Assembly: GCA_043228905.1 (NCBI GenBank)
Contig: JBHGNT010000018.1
Span: 13,206,001-13,270,000, forward strand
Source of the DNA: Azolla caroliniana
Taxonomy: Eukaryota > Polypodiophyta
Direction of reading: 5' to 3'
DNA: 64,000 nt
Positions within the stretch are counted from its first letter, which is position 1, and each line of letters opens with the position of its first letter. Position numbers and translations under genes: made by a program. Under the pieces are notes generated by a model. That model was not told where the DNA came from, did no database searches, and saw only the letters and a list, made by a program, of their open reading frames with translations. Below, one piece after another: positions 33,901-43,337 of the stretch.

Positions 33901-35028
33901 AAGAGCCTTTACGGACTGAAGCAGGCTCCCCGGCAATGGTACCGGAAGTTCGACTCCTTCATGACCGACGAAGGGTACCACAAAACGCAGTCTGATCACT
34001 GCGTGTTTGTGAAGAAGTTTGAAGGAGGAGACTCTCTAATACTCCTCCTGTACGTGGACGACATGTTGATCGTCGGACGGGACCAGGTCAAGATACGGAT
34101 GCTGAAGAAGGCTCTTCACCGAACCTTCTCAATGAAGGACTTGGGCCCGGCGAGACAAATACTAGGGATGCACATCATCCGGAACCGGAGCAAGAAGCAG
34201 TTGTGGCTGTCACAGGAAAAGTACGTGACAAAGGTGCTTAAACGGTTCAACATGTCGGAAGCAAGACCGGTCGGATCGACCCTCCCGGCAAACTGCAAGT
34301 TGTCCAGCAAGCAAAGCCCCAAGACAAAGGCTGAGAAGGAGGACATGATGAAAGTACCATATGCCTCTGCTGTCGGAAGCTTGATGTACGCAATGGTGTG
34401 TACAAGACCAGACATTGGATACGCAGTCGGAGTGGTGAGCCGGTACATGAGCAATCCCGGCAAAGAGCATTGGAACGCGGTCAAGTGGATACTCCGATAC
34501 CTGAAGGGCACGGCAAACGTGTGCCTCCGATTCGGCTCCGGTAAGCCTGAACTCGACGGCTTCACCGATTCGGATATGTCGGCTGATGCAGATACCAGCC
34601 GGTCCACATCAGGGTATGTGATGACCTATGCAGGGGGAGCCGTTTCGTGGCAGTCGAGGCTGCAGAAGACGGTTGCGTTGTCAACCACGGAGGCGGAGTA
34701 CATGGCAGCTGTTGAAGCCGGCAAGGAAATAATATGGATGAAGGACTTCATTAGAGAGCTCGGTATCCAGCAGGAGGAGTACCGACTCTACTGCGACAGT
34801 CAGAGTGCCATCCACCTTGCGAAGAATGCGGCTTATCACTCCCGGACGAAGCACATCCAGCGAAGATATCACTGGATCCGGGAAAGGATAGAAGACAAGG
34901 AGTTCGAGCTGACGAAGGTCCACACGGACGAGAACGGGTCAGATATGCTGACCAAGGTGCTCACACCCGACAAGCTGGAAGCATGCCGGAAGAGGATCGG
35001 ACTGGAGAGACATCCCATGCCGAAGTGA
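30952..35028 (+). CDS. A1 gag-pol polyprotein, 1358 residues
   Basis: The start is the first ATG after the primer site (MEGAGSGPPGMMVLNAQNY); upstream in-frame codons lie within the LTR and are not used. Domains in order: UBN2-type gag (about 10-200); zinc knuckle CFHCGKPGHFRKNC (233-246); aspartic protease with VVDSGASFHL (Asp near 320); integrase zinc-binding segment (His 448 onward) and core with Asp 509, Asp 571 and Glu 606, a D-61-D-34-E spacing; RT with MDVKTAFLHGDLEEEIYM and YVDD (1034-1037); RNase H with Asp 1206/1208, Glu 1247/1249 and Asp 1282. All catalytic residues are present and there is no stop or frameshift. The length is normal for a plant copia. It provides the proteins for reverse transcription and integration of the element. 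Confidence 0.96.
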   Translation: MEGAGSGPPGMMVLNAQNYADWKIKMEDLLIVRDLYEPIDRSEIPKGVLESEWKLLNRKAVATIRQYVDVSVLQHVANDTNAYEMWRKLSGLYERKNALNRTSLMRKIVNLKYRDDESMVEHVSTFMGFVNQLAAIKFPLEDAMQAIILMCTLPDSWENLVVTLSTSCTEDNLSLQTVKTSILNEEARRRDKEPVSDSKVLLTESERGRQWNRSPQRREKLGTRSQSRGRPTCFHCGKPGHFRKNCRHYRKDNGADDTDSKKSPERNGAYRGATDRRGPDRRGQDRKGTTALAASEEEIMLITEECELNVAGDETTWVVDSGASFHLTPERRYFSSYTAGEHGCVRMGNEGTCRIAGIGDVWLTTPTGCKMLLKDVRHVPEVRLNLISAGRLDDEGYTGSIRNGVMKFSKGSLIVARARKVNTLYLMNSRLCPEELNVAADTAGELWHKRLCHMSEKGMKRLAEDNLIPVKHVHLEKCTDCLAGKQNRTSFHSRPPMRRSAPLELVHTDVCQVETKSHGGAQYFVTFIDDHSRKLWTAPLKTKDQVLSVFKELHARVERESGKKLKAIRADNGGEYRGQFQEYCRSKGIRLEFTVPKTPELNGLAERMNRTIMERVRSMLAHAKLPKGFWAEAMSTATYVINRSPSVPLDGDTPQRVWTGREVSYRHLKVFGCLAYVHVAKDRRGKLDPKTRPCIFLGYGDDEFGYRVWDPVDKKIFRSRDIIFMEDKTLADWESEKKMKSSKSTGEDQLYEEQSRPARDRLALEDPAEDGEETEPAEEDENDTGTGPDPEMDSDEEEESEEPVTEAPEQRYPLRERRAPRRFPEPEHVLLTDEGEPESFEEAKHDTQSRRWLSAMQDEMDSLHENHTYELVELPKGKRALRNKWVFKLKPGDAGNPPRYKARIVVKGFQQKKGVDFDEIFAPVVKMTSIRTVLSIAASMDLEVEQMDVKTAFLHGDLEEEIYMQQPEGFEKKGKEHLVCRLKKSLYGLKQAPRQWYRKFDSFMTDEGYHKTQSDHCVFVKKFEGGDSLILLLYVDDMLIVGRDQVKIRMLKKALHRTFSMKDLGPARQILGMHIIRNRSKKQLWLSQEKYVTKVLKRFNMSEARPVGSTLPANCKLSSKQSPKTKAEKEDMMKVPYASAVGSLMYAMVCTRPDIGYAVGVVSRYMSNPGKEHWNAVKWILRYLKGTANVCLRFGSGKPELDGFTDSDMSADADTSRSTSGYVMTYAGGAVSWQSRLQKTVALSTTEAEYMAAVEAGKEIIWMKDFIRELGIQQEEYRLYCDSQSAIHLAKNAAYHSRTKHIQRRYHWIRERIEDKEFELTKVHTDENGSDMLTKVLTPDKLEACRKRIGLERHPMPK

Positions 35029-35038
35029 AGGGGGAGTT

Positions 35039-35657
35039 TGTTGGGATTTCGGTCCCTCCGGATGGGATGTCCGGAGATGAATGACGGCAAGCCCGGTTGC
35101 GGTTACGGAACCGGATGATGAAGACCCCGGTTACGGAGCCGGATGATGAAGACCCCGGTTACGGAACCGGATGATGAAGACCCCGGTTACGGAACCGGAT
35201 GATGAATGTACCCGGAGAGAGATCCGGATGCGGAGACATATTTGTGAATATGTTTGCCAAGAGCCCTTGAGGCTATATTTGTAAATAGCCCGAAAGTCAT
35301 ATGTGTATAAATATGACTTAGGGCAAACAGTTTTATGTCGTTGCTCATTTTTCATGAGAAGTGAGAGCAGCCGAGAGAGAGAGTGAGAGACGAAGAGGTC
35401 GTTGCCTCTGTGTAATACCGCCGCCTGTGGCGAGGACAGCGAGCTCAAGGTTGTTGCCTTGTAGCCTCACCATTGTACATCTCTGTGTATAGTGATAGTT
35501 GGAGTTAGAGGACTCCCGTGGTTTTTTCCCATTTAGGGTTTTCCACGTAAACATCCTGTGTGCTCTTCTCTCTGTTGTTCTTCGTGCATTCTTGTATTTC
35601 CCGTTTTCTGCGAATCGATCCTGTTCCTCGGTTGTGGCCGAGCACGGAATTGCAACA
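35039..35657 (+). repeat. 3' LTR of A1
   Basis: Same sequence as the 5' LTR, with one 28-bp unit fewer (four instead of five). It follows the polypurine tract at about 35027-35036 and ends TTGCAACA before the TSD GGATT. Confidence 0.95.
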
Positions 35658-35662
35658 GGATT

Positions 35663-37078
35663 CTCCATAAATTGGTTGATCACCCCGACTGGATAACTGA
35701 TGTTGGGTCGGGTGATCATCAAGTATATAAGGCTTCTGACAATTTGTCGGAACCGTTTCTCATTGCAGGCCGGTCTGGAGTCGGGACGTAGCTTCAGGTT
35801 CCGGTCCAGGGGTGTGGAGATCGGTCGGCATTCCGTCATGCCGGACTTGTACAACATATTCAACACATAGTGTCTTTGTGAGAGCAATATGCCATCAGGG
35901 GTTCGGATCACCCCGATCCCAATAAAATAATGAAGGTCCCCTAGGTCCTTCATTTCAAATGCGCCTGATAGCTGGGACTTCACTCTACTGATTTCCTCCA
36001 GTCCGGGTTCAGTGATGACTAAATCATCAACATATAGCAGGATACAGACCGGACTGTCTGGACCTTTCCAGATGAATAGTGACGAGTCAGAATTTGAGGC
36101 CGCAAAACCCATTTTATGCAACCGGTGCATGATCTTCACATTCCAAGCCGGGGGGGCTTGCTTCAGACCGTAAAGCGACTTCTTGAGTTGGCACACTGCC
36201 GACTTGTTCATCTGTGATTGGAAACCGGGGGGTTGGATCATATAGACCCATTCTTCAAGGTTACCTTGAAGAAACACATTCTTCACGTCCATTTGGTGAA
36301 GATGCCATCCCCTTGTTGCATCAACAACCAATACCACACGAATCATTGTCATCGCTACCGGAGCGAAGGTCTTGTCGTAGTCGATTCCGTGGGTCTGTGT
36401 GTATCCCTTTGCCACTAACCAGGCCTTGTATTGGTTGACTGAACCGTCAACGTTCTACTTTACCTTGTATACCCATTTGCAACCGATCGGTTTACACTAT
36501 CAGGGAGGGTCAACCAGGTCCCATGTGTCGTTGGTATCAAGTGCCCGCATTTCTTCCTCCATAGCAACACGCCAATTTGCGTCTTTTGCTGCATCTATGT
36601 CGCTCTCCGGCTCACGCACTTCCGCCACCTTAGTCATGTACGCATAATGATGTGCCATGTACTCATTGTACCCGTACCTTATGACGATTTTCTTCTGACG
36701 GGTTGACCAACGTAGCTTTTCGTTACCCGGTTTGAGACCCTTCTTGGCTGGTTCGTGCTTCATTTCTAAAGATCCGCCTATTCCCTTTCCCGGGTTAGAT
36801 TCGCTCCGATTCGACCCTTCATTGCCGGTATCGTATTCTAGCATCTTCTTCTTTCCCTTCTCTTTGCGCGTGAACCGTCTCCTTGGTTCCTTGCGCGGGG
36901 AGAGAACGACAGAGTCTCCACTACTCGTCGGTTCTTCATCCGACTGGTCATCCCGACTCAGTCGTGCATTCGGTCCATTTAGCCGGAATGAGATCGGACT
37001 CTCATCTAGAGTACCAAATCCTTCATCTTCTTCTTGAACCTCTCCGGGCTCAAACTTCACACTCACATAACTTGACAT
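35663..37078 (-). pseudogene. B2 copia RT and integrase-RT linker
   Basis: RT (35663-36415) has MDVKNVFLQGNLEEWVYM, YGLKQAPPAWNVKIM and LYVDDLVITEP. The acidic and basic linker (about 36500-37078) precedes it, with NDTWDLVDPP at the RT start. The frame is disturbed at about 36420-36500. The sequence stops at 37078, where a TRIM-like piece begins. It continues on the other side of A1 at 30273. Confidence 0.88.
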
Positions 37079-37340
37079 TTAGTTGTCTGTTTCAAATGTA
37101 GTAAAGTGCATTCGGAAGCTCTTGAAGACATCCATCTTTTCGTACCAAGATATTAAACTAATATAAAATAGTATCTTCACTATTATTGTTTCATATTGTG
37201 TGTGAAGAACCGCACTTAATTTTGTACATTCCATGCAATTTTCACACCGTTGCCGAAAATCTTCACGACATCCACCCCCACTAAACCGCACGTCCTCTGG
37301 TACATGCCAAGAAGAGAGAGTGTGAGATTTCGGCTACAGT
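37079..37340 (-). repeat. Fragment related to the TRIM-like element (LTR end and polypurine tract)
   Basis: CTTCACGACA ends at 37270 and is followed by TCCACCCCCACTAAACC, the same LTR-end and polypurine arrangement as at 41217-41243. The next bases (about 37290-37340) also resemble the TRIM interior (TGCCAAG, TTTCGGCT). It is truncated on both sides. Confidence 0.55.
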
Positions 37341-38439
37341 GATTAGTACGATTCCTCCATTTCAAGCATGTCCATTCCCTTCACTTGAACCATTGTCGCC
37401 ACCCAATCCACCATATCATTCGCTCATTCTTTGTTTTACCATGACCAGTTGTCATGGGGTTGTCATGGCCCCTTGTTCTCCTTCCGAACATAACTGTTTA
37501 GGTTTTATGCATGTTCCACCTTTGTCCCGATCATCTCCTTTTGATGAAACTCGAAATTTGATTTTAGAGAGGAAGAGTTATGTTAAAAAGCAAAAACCCC
37601 AGGGAATCATAACTGATTTACTCTCTTTTCTGGTGTATTAATTGGAATAGTGTCGGAGCTCTATGTATGACTTTTAGAGATGAATAAACTTAAATTTCTC
37701 CTGGGTTGAGGGCTTACTTTACATTAATTATCAATAAAAGAAATACTGAGAAGCACAAACCTTTGAAGGTCAACATGGTGTCAAATTCTTTGTGCAATAG
37801 AAATCTAGCTCTCTGGATGTGGAATTAAGTCATTAGTTAATATTAAATTGTAAGGAAATCTTTATTTAGAAAACTACACCAATGGTGAGATAAGCACAAT
37901 CAGTGTTTCAATTGTGATTTTACAGCTCTCTGAGGTTCCCTAGGCCAGTCGTAGATGAATCACATTAAACGAAATGGTTGGCATATATGTAACAAGAGAA
38001 AACCAAATCATCAATAAGTATCTAGAGAGGAATCAACTTTTACTCAGACTAAACCATGCTCATCTCTCTATATATACCAGGAGAAAACCAAAATCTTCGT
38101 ATTTGTATAATGAAAGTCTAGTATACATTCAAAACATAACCAAACCAAAATTCTCCCTCGACATATACCACGAGGAAATTCAAAGCTTCTCACTTATTAG
38201 ACTATTGAAGAGTGTCTCATACACATTCAGAACCTTAAATGAACCCAAAATAGTCGATCAATACATACCTATGTAACGTGTTATAGTAGATTGTAGAATG
38301 TAGTAGGAACTTTGAAGAGGACTAAGGAGTTAGGAGTTAGGAGTTAGGATGAGGACCGAGGTAGCGCAGGAGAGAGTATGTACTGTAGTCTATGAAGCCG
38401 TGTAGAAGAGAGAGTCAGGAGGCAAGAGTCAATACTTAG
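37341..38439. other. No gene recognised; probably interior of the right-hand hAT element
   Basis: AT-rich. Frames at 37339-37641 (100 codons) and 37974-38276 (100 codons) resemble nothing known to me. The second contains loosely repeated ATATACCAGGAGAAAACC-like and TATACCACGAGGAAATTC-like segments. GGAGTTAGGAGTTAGGAGTTA is a short tandem repeat at about 38327-38348. Confidence 0.4.
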
Positions 38440-38656
38440 AATTTAGGATTGGATTATTATTTTTAAATCTAAAAACCTAAAAACCAAACCTTTAAACTGA
38501 AACCGATAAACTGATAAGCCTTTAAACCGCTAACTCCAAAAACCGAACCGAATCGTATACTATGAAACCAAACCAAACTAATTATTTAACTTTAAACCGA
38601 TAAACCATTAAGCCACGACTTAGCGGTTCGGTGAGCTAAAACCGGGCCCATTGCTA
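38440..38656. repeat. hAT right terminal inverted repeat and subterminal repeats (R2)
   Basis: Reverse-complemented from 38656 it reads TAGCAATGGGCCCGG. Subterminal AAACCGATAAACC, AACCAAACC and CGAACCG units fill about 38460-38640, like those behind the left end at 6071. It is followed by the TSD ACCACAGC (38657-38664). Confidence 0.75.
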
Positions 38657-40299
38657 ACCACAGCTGGAAGTTGTGGGTCTCCATGTTGAAGACGAAGGAC
38701 CAGGTATTTTCTGTCTTCAAGGAGCTTCATGCGAGAGTCAAGAGAGAAACCAGCCGGAAGTTAAAGGCAGTTCAAGACGACAACCGAGGTGAATACCGAG
38801 GGTAGTTCGGGAAGTGCTACCGGTCGAAGGGAATTCTGCTCAAATACACCGTGTTGAAGATGCCAAAGCTGAATGAGCTGGCCAAGAGGATGAACTGGAC
38901 CATTATGGTGAGGGTCTGAAGTATGCTTGCACATGCTGAGTTGTCCAAGAAGTTTTGGGTTGAGGCGCTGATGACAATGACGTATGTGATAAACATATCA
39001 CCCTCAGCACCCTTGGACGAAGATATACCATAGAGAGTGTGGACTAGCAAGGACGTTTCATATTGGCATTTGAAGGTGTTCGGTTGTCTTGCCTATGTAC
39101 ATATCGCAAAGGACAAACGGGGAAAACTAGACCCAGAAACTCGGAGATGACGAATTCGGCTACCGACTGTGGGACTTAATCGACAAGAAGGTCGTTCGAA
39201 GCCGAGACATAGTCTTCATGGATAAAAAGACTATTGTTGACTGGGTGTTAGAGAAGATCACATCTTCCCGAACAGTCAGAAGTCTACAACCGACTAAAGA
39301 ACATGGAGAGTCAATTGAATTCAAGTCCACAGTTGGGAGTCGGAGGTCAGTCGGGTGTCAGAGTCAGACACAGAGTCGGATCCAACGAAGACGAAGAAGG
39401 ACCAACTCCGACTCGGATGAAGAACTAACTAAAGAAGTTGAAGAGGAGCCGACTGTATTGGCCAGGGAGAGAAGATATCCCCTTAGAGAGAGAAGGCCCC
39501 CCAAAGATTTCTGAATGAAGAGAATGTATTGCTGATCGACGAAGGGGAGTCGAAGAGCTTCGAGGAAGCAAAGAGGGACACCCACAACCGCAAGTGGTTA
39601 AGTTCCATGGAGGACGAAATGGATTCCCTGCATGAGAACCACACATACGAATTGACAGAGCTACCGAAAGGAAAGAAGGCGCTTTGAAACAAGTGGGTAT
39701 ACAAGTTGAAACCGAGAGACGCCAGAAATCCACCAAGGTATAAAGCCGGCAACGTGATGAAGGGATTCTAGCAGAAGAAAGGAGTAGATTTCAATGAGAT
39801 CTTTGCCCCGGTAGTGAAGATGACATCCATCCGGATAGTGTTGAGCATAGCGGCAAGCATGGACCTCGAAGTCGAGTAATTAGATGTCAAGATTGCCTTC
39901 TTGCACGATGACCCTGAGAAGGACATCTACATGCAGCAACCGAAAGGATTCATCAGGAAAGGGAAGGAGAACCTAGTGTGCTGGTTGAAGAAGAGCTTAT
40001 ATGGACTGAAGCAATATCCCTGGCAATGGTACTGAAAGTTCGACTGCTTTATGAAGGACCACGGGTAGCACAAGACGTAGGCCGACCACAACGTGTTCGT
40101 GAAGAAGTTTGACGGAGGAGACTTCCTAATACTCTTGCTGTATGTGGACGACCTGTTGATCGTCGGACAAGACCATATCAAAATCCGGATACTTAAGAAG
40201 GCCTTGAGCAAGTCTTTCTCGATGAAAGATATGGGTCCAGCAAGACAGATTTTGGCGATGCACGAAGAAGCTATTGTGGTTGTCACAAGTGAAGTACGT
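38657..40299 (+). pseudogene. A-old copia integrase core and RT
   Basis: The integrase frame resumes with DHSWKLW and contains LKTKDQVFSVFKELHARV, but the second Asp region reads QDDNRGEYRG followed by a stop. RT has YVDDLLIVGQD at about 40141-40170 and several stops and shifts upstream. The sequence ends at GAAGTACGT (40299), where the TRIM-like element is inserted, and resumes at 42254. Confidence 0.85.
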
Positions 40300-40732
40300 T
40301 TTCGCGGTTTTCCGCATGGATGCATAGAAATAGGACAGGAACACCAGGATCTCAGACCAAGGAGTCGGAATAGGGGGGAAAGGGAGGACCGTGTTGTAGT
40401 CCGGATGGCTACGCCGGTCCAATCCCCAATCACGTATTGGATACAGAATGGTACCCGGATCAGAGCGGAGTAGCTCGCCAGCTTGAGGGAGTGTATCTTT
40501 CCCCAGTCAGGATGTCGAGGAGCAACAACATGCGCACAAGTTCGCGGACTCGTACGTGCACGCAACAGATTCTAGATGGGAATAAGACATGAGCTCAGAG
40601 CACGGCCAACACACGATTGGTAGGAGCCACCCAGAAACCCCAACAAAGGGGACTCAACAAACTAATGATTAAGAGAGATTCCAAAAAGTACAACTAGGCG
40701 CGACCATCAACAATGTTTGGCACTCTCAGGAG

Positions 40733-40763
<31 letters not shown>

Positions 40764-41226
40764 GAGACAGGACAAAGAATCTCTGGTCGGGAGCACGTGG
40801 GCTGCCAACGTAAGCAGAGACTTCCTCTCCTTGTTCGAAACGGTGCAGAACACATGATGGGAAGAGAGGGAGAGGTAGAGAACTCAACGCTCAATCCGAC
40901 AACACTTCCTCCTCCTAATTCCTGGATCCCTTTCTTAGTCTTCTCTCCCTCCTTCTATAGCTCAAGGAGAGAGAGAGTTGTTACATTAGATAGTTAAGTC
41001 AACCGCTTCCGACAGAGATTTTCCTCGATTCCCTAACGTCAAACTCCCACATTCCTCTCTATCCATGTGGGTCTTTAAAGTGCCCATTAACCCTACTACC
41101 TAGTAGTTGCTAGTCCAATGTTATTACATGTTTCACACATAAAGCCTAAAATTTGTACATCTGTGTAAACACCCATTCCTGTCCGTCTAGCTCCATTTCC
41201 CTCTGTGGCGGGAATCCTTCACGACA
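40300..41226 (-). repeat. LTR 1 of the TRIM-like element
   Basis: 927 bp. It starts TTTCGCGGTTTTCC (TG of the canonical end mutated) and ends CCTTCACGACA. It contains a CA repeat at 40733-40761. Confidence 0.75.
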
Positions 41227-41518
41227 TCCACCCCCACCAAACCACACATCCTTCGGCATGTGCCAAGTAGTGTGAAGTGATGGGGATTCCGGCTCAGCCT
41301 TTATGCATCCTTTCCTGGGTTGTTGCTAATTGGGTCCTCTCCCGGATCCTTACCCTCGTCTGTGCTTTCACCCTCATCTATCTCTGGCTCTGGTTCTTGT
41401 TCACATCGCCTTTTGAAGGCCTTAATTTTCTTTCCCGCGACAGGTGCCGCTATCCTTGTCTCGTCGAGTTCCGCAAGGTGGTAGGTTGCATTGTCGTTCA
41501 CGTTGGCTTCACCAAAGA

Positions 41519-41732
41519 TGTCACGGTTTTCCATGTGGATGCGTAGAAATAGGACGGGACCACAATGGGCTCACAAAAACATATTTCCATATATGTCCCT
41601 TCATCTGGTGAGAGGTTCTCACCGGGTCTTCCTTGCCGGGTAATCATATCCCATCCGGAGGGACCGAAATCCTAACAGAGAATTCAAAGAGTACAACTGG
41701 GTGCAGCCGGCAACATTGCTTAGCGCTCTCAA

Positions 41733-41788
<56 letters not shown>

Positions 41789-42253
41789 GAGACAAGACAA
41801 AGAATCTCTGCTTGGGAGCACACGGATTGCCAGCGTGAGTAGAGACTTCCTCTCCTTGTTCGAAATGGTGTAGAGCACAAGATGAGAAGAAAGAGAGAGA
41901 GGTACAGAACTCGACGCTCAATCCGACAACACTTCCTCCTCCTAATTCCTGAATCCCTTTCTCAGTCTTCTCTCCCTCATTTAATAGCTCAAGGAGAGAG
42001 AGAGTTGTTACATCAGGTAGTTAAGTCAACCGCTTCCGACAGAGATTTTCCTCGATTCCCTAACGTCAAACTCCCACATTCCTCTCTATTCGTGTGTGTC
42101 TTTAATGTGCCTATTAACCCTACTACCTAGTAGTTACTAGTCCAATGTTATTACATGTTTCACACATAAAGCCTAAACTTTGTACATCTGTGTAAACACC
42201 CATTCCCACATGTCTTGCTCCGTTTCCCTCTGTGGCCGGAATCCTTCATGACA
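41519..42253 (-). repeat. LTR 2 of the TRIM-like element, chimeric
   Basis: 735 bp. It starts TGTCACGGTTTTCC and ends CCTTCATGACA. The CA repeat at 41734-41786 is about twice as long as in LTR 1. At about 41570-41678 the sequence is replaced by an antisense piece of a family A copia LTR ending CCATCCGGAGGGACCGAAAT and CCTAACA; LTR 1 has about 370 bp of different sequence there. Confidence 0.7.
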
Positions 42254-42629
42254 ACGTGACAAAGGTGCTTCAAAGGTTCAACATGGCAGATGCAAAGCCT
42301 GTCGGGAAACAGAGCTTGAAGACAAAGGTAGAGAAAGCGTAGATGACGAAGGTACCTAATGCCTCAACACTCGGAAGCCTAATATACACAATGTTTGTGT
42401 ACACAGCCGGACATCGTATATGATGTGGAAGTCTTCAGCCGATTCATGAGCAATTCGGGGAGAGAGCACTAGGCTGTTGTCAAGTGGATGCTCTAGTACT
42501 TGAAGGGCACCACGAGCATGGGCCTCTAAATCGGCTTAGGTAAATCCCTATTGGAAGGTTTTATTGATTCAGACATGTCCATTGATGTAGATACCAGTAG
42601 ATCCACGTCCGGATACATCATGACCTATG
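42254..42629 (+). pseudogene. A-old copia RT end and RNase H start
   Basis: The frame resumes with VTKVLQRFNMADAKPVG and reaches the RNase H segment DTSRSTSGYIMTY. Stops and small deletions are present. It stops at CTATG (42625-42629), the left TSD of the minus-strand copia, and continues at 49583. Confidence 0.85.
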
Positions 42630-43095
42630 TGCGAGGAATCGTTCTCAGCCACAACCGGGATCCAAACGTACAATTGAAGAAACAAAAAAGAAAGTAGAGA
42701 TTGATAGAATTACATAGGAATGAGATGGCACTGTATGTTAACGTGGAAAACCTCAAGAGGCAAAACCACAAGAGTTCATAGACTCCAAATAGGATCACTA
42801 TAGAAGAGATGGATACTACAAGGAGAGACTCAGAGGCAACGACCTTGAGCTCTGTATCTTCACCAACAAGTTTCTACTTCTCATGCTTTCTCTCTTTATA
42901 CAAAAAGTAACAATACTTATATAACTTTAGGGCTATTTACAAGTATGGACTCAACAGGCTCATCCAAACATATTTACCAATATGTCCCAATTTCTAGTTC
43001 ACATCGGATCTGGCCGAATACCTTTTGGATCCATCTAGTCTAGTTTCTTCCTTCGGCTCGTCCGATTTCCATCCGGAGGGACTGATTTCCCAACA
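42630..43095 (-). repeat. 3' LTR of A-minus
   Basis: 466 bp. On the minus strand it starts TGTTGGGAAATCAGTCCC after a polypurine tract at about 43096-43107 and ends with the family A terminus (GAACGATTCCTCGCA, degraded). Confidence 0.8.
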
Positions 43096-43337
43096 AACTC
43101 TCCCTTCACTCTAGGATGGGATGCCTCGTCAATCCGATCTGTCCCCGACACACGTCCAGCTTCTCAGCCGACAATACCTTGGTCAACATGTCCAACCCGT
43201 TCTCCTCCGTGGGGATCTTCGTCAAAGAAAAGTATTTGTCTTCTACCTTCTCCTGAAGCCAATGATATCTCCTCTGGATGTGCTTGGTCCTGGAGGGGTA
43301 GGCCGCGTTCTTTGCAAGGTGGATGGCGCTTTGACCG
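43096..43337 (-). pseudogene. A-minus RNase H C-terminus
   Basis: Minus-strand frame with DGQSAIHLAKNAAYPSRTKH and RYHWLQEKVEDKYF, ending LTRHPILE before the polypurine tract. It matches the C-terminus of the A1 polyprotein. Upstream coding sequence is deleted. Confidence 0.85.

Larger units (their letters stand above)
30274..35657 (+). mobile_element. Young, apparently intact Ty1/copia element A1
   Basis: The LTRs are 30274-30920 (647 bp) and 35039-35657 (619 bp), flanked by GGATT on both sides (30269-30273 and 35658-35662). By eye they differ only by one 28-bp tandem unit: five copies in the left LTR and four in the right. The primer site TTGGTATCAGAGCG lies at 30923-30936, the polypurine tract GAAGGGGGAG just before the 3' LTR. 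One open gag-pol frame lies between them. All expected structural parts are present, so it may still be able to move. Confidence 0.96.
28614..37078 (-). mobile_element. Family B copia element B2, split by element A1
   Basis: A minus-strand copia with its 3' LTR at 28614-29083, C-terminal extension and RNase H at 29084-30273, and RT plus integrase-RT linker at 35663-37078. The two pol parts join within the segment INQFMENP / TMEHLQCAHRLLRYV after removal of A1 and one copy of its TSD (GGATT). It breaks off at 37078 in the linker before integrase, so gag, integrase and the 5' LTR are missing. B-outer breaks off in about the same region (near 57690). Confidence 0.85.
6071..38656. mobile_element. 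32.6-kb block bounded by hAT termini, carrying host gene sequence
   Basis: The left end reads TAGCGATGGGCCCAG. The right end, reverse-complemented from 38656, reads TAGCAATGGGCCCGG, with 13 of 15 bases identical. The block is flanked by ACCACAGG (6063-6070) and ACCACAGC (38657-38664), an 8-bp TSD with one mismatch. The A-old integrase frame is interrupted exactly there: FVTFIDDH is on the left and DHSWKLW on the right. Inside are a hAT transposase, glyoxalase II exons, a PPR gene and several younger retrotransposons. Without the two dated later insertions (9654-15183 and 30274-35657) the unit would be about 21.7 kb. It may have moved as one macrotransposon, or have grown by later events; see the findings. 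Confidence 0.7.
40300..42253 (-). mobile_element. TRIM-like non-autonomous LTR retrotransposon
   Basis: Two long terminal repeats (40300-41226 and 41519-42253) enclose only about 290 bp. The inside has a polypurine tract (reverse complement GGTGGGGGTGGA, at 41227-41239) and a primer site (reverse complement TCTTTGGTGAAGCCAACG, at 41501-41518), both in minus-strand orientation. ACGT flanks the element on both sides (40296-40299 and 42254-42257). The A-old RT frame continues across it. A 78-codon acidic frame (minus, 41301-41534) spans the primer site; no gag or pol is present. The LTR size is large for classical TRIMs, so a small LARD-like derivative is an alternative name. Confidence 0.75.

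Noticed and set aside
37974-38276. A 100-codon frame as a possible hAT accessory gene
   Set aside because: It is built from loosely repeated AT-rich segments with no recognisable domain.
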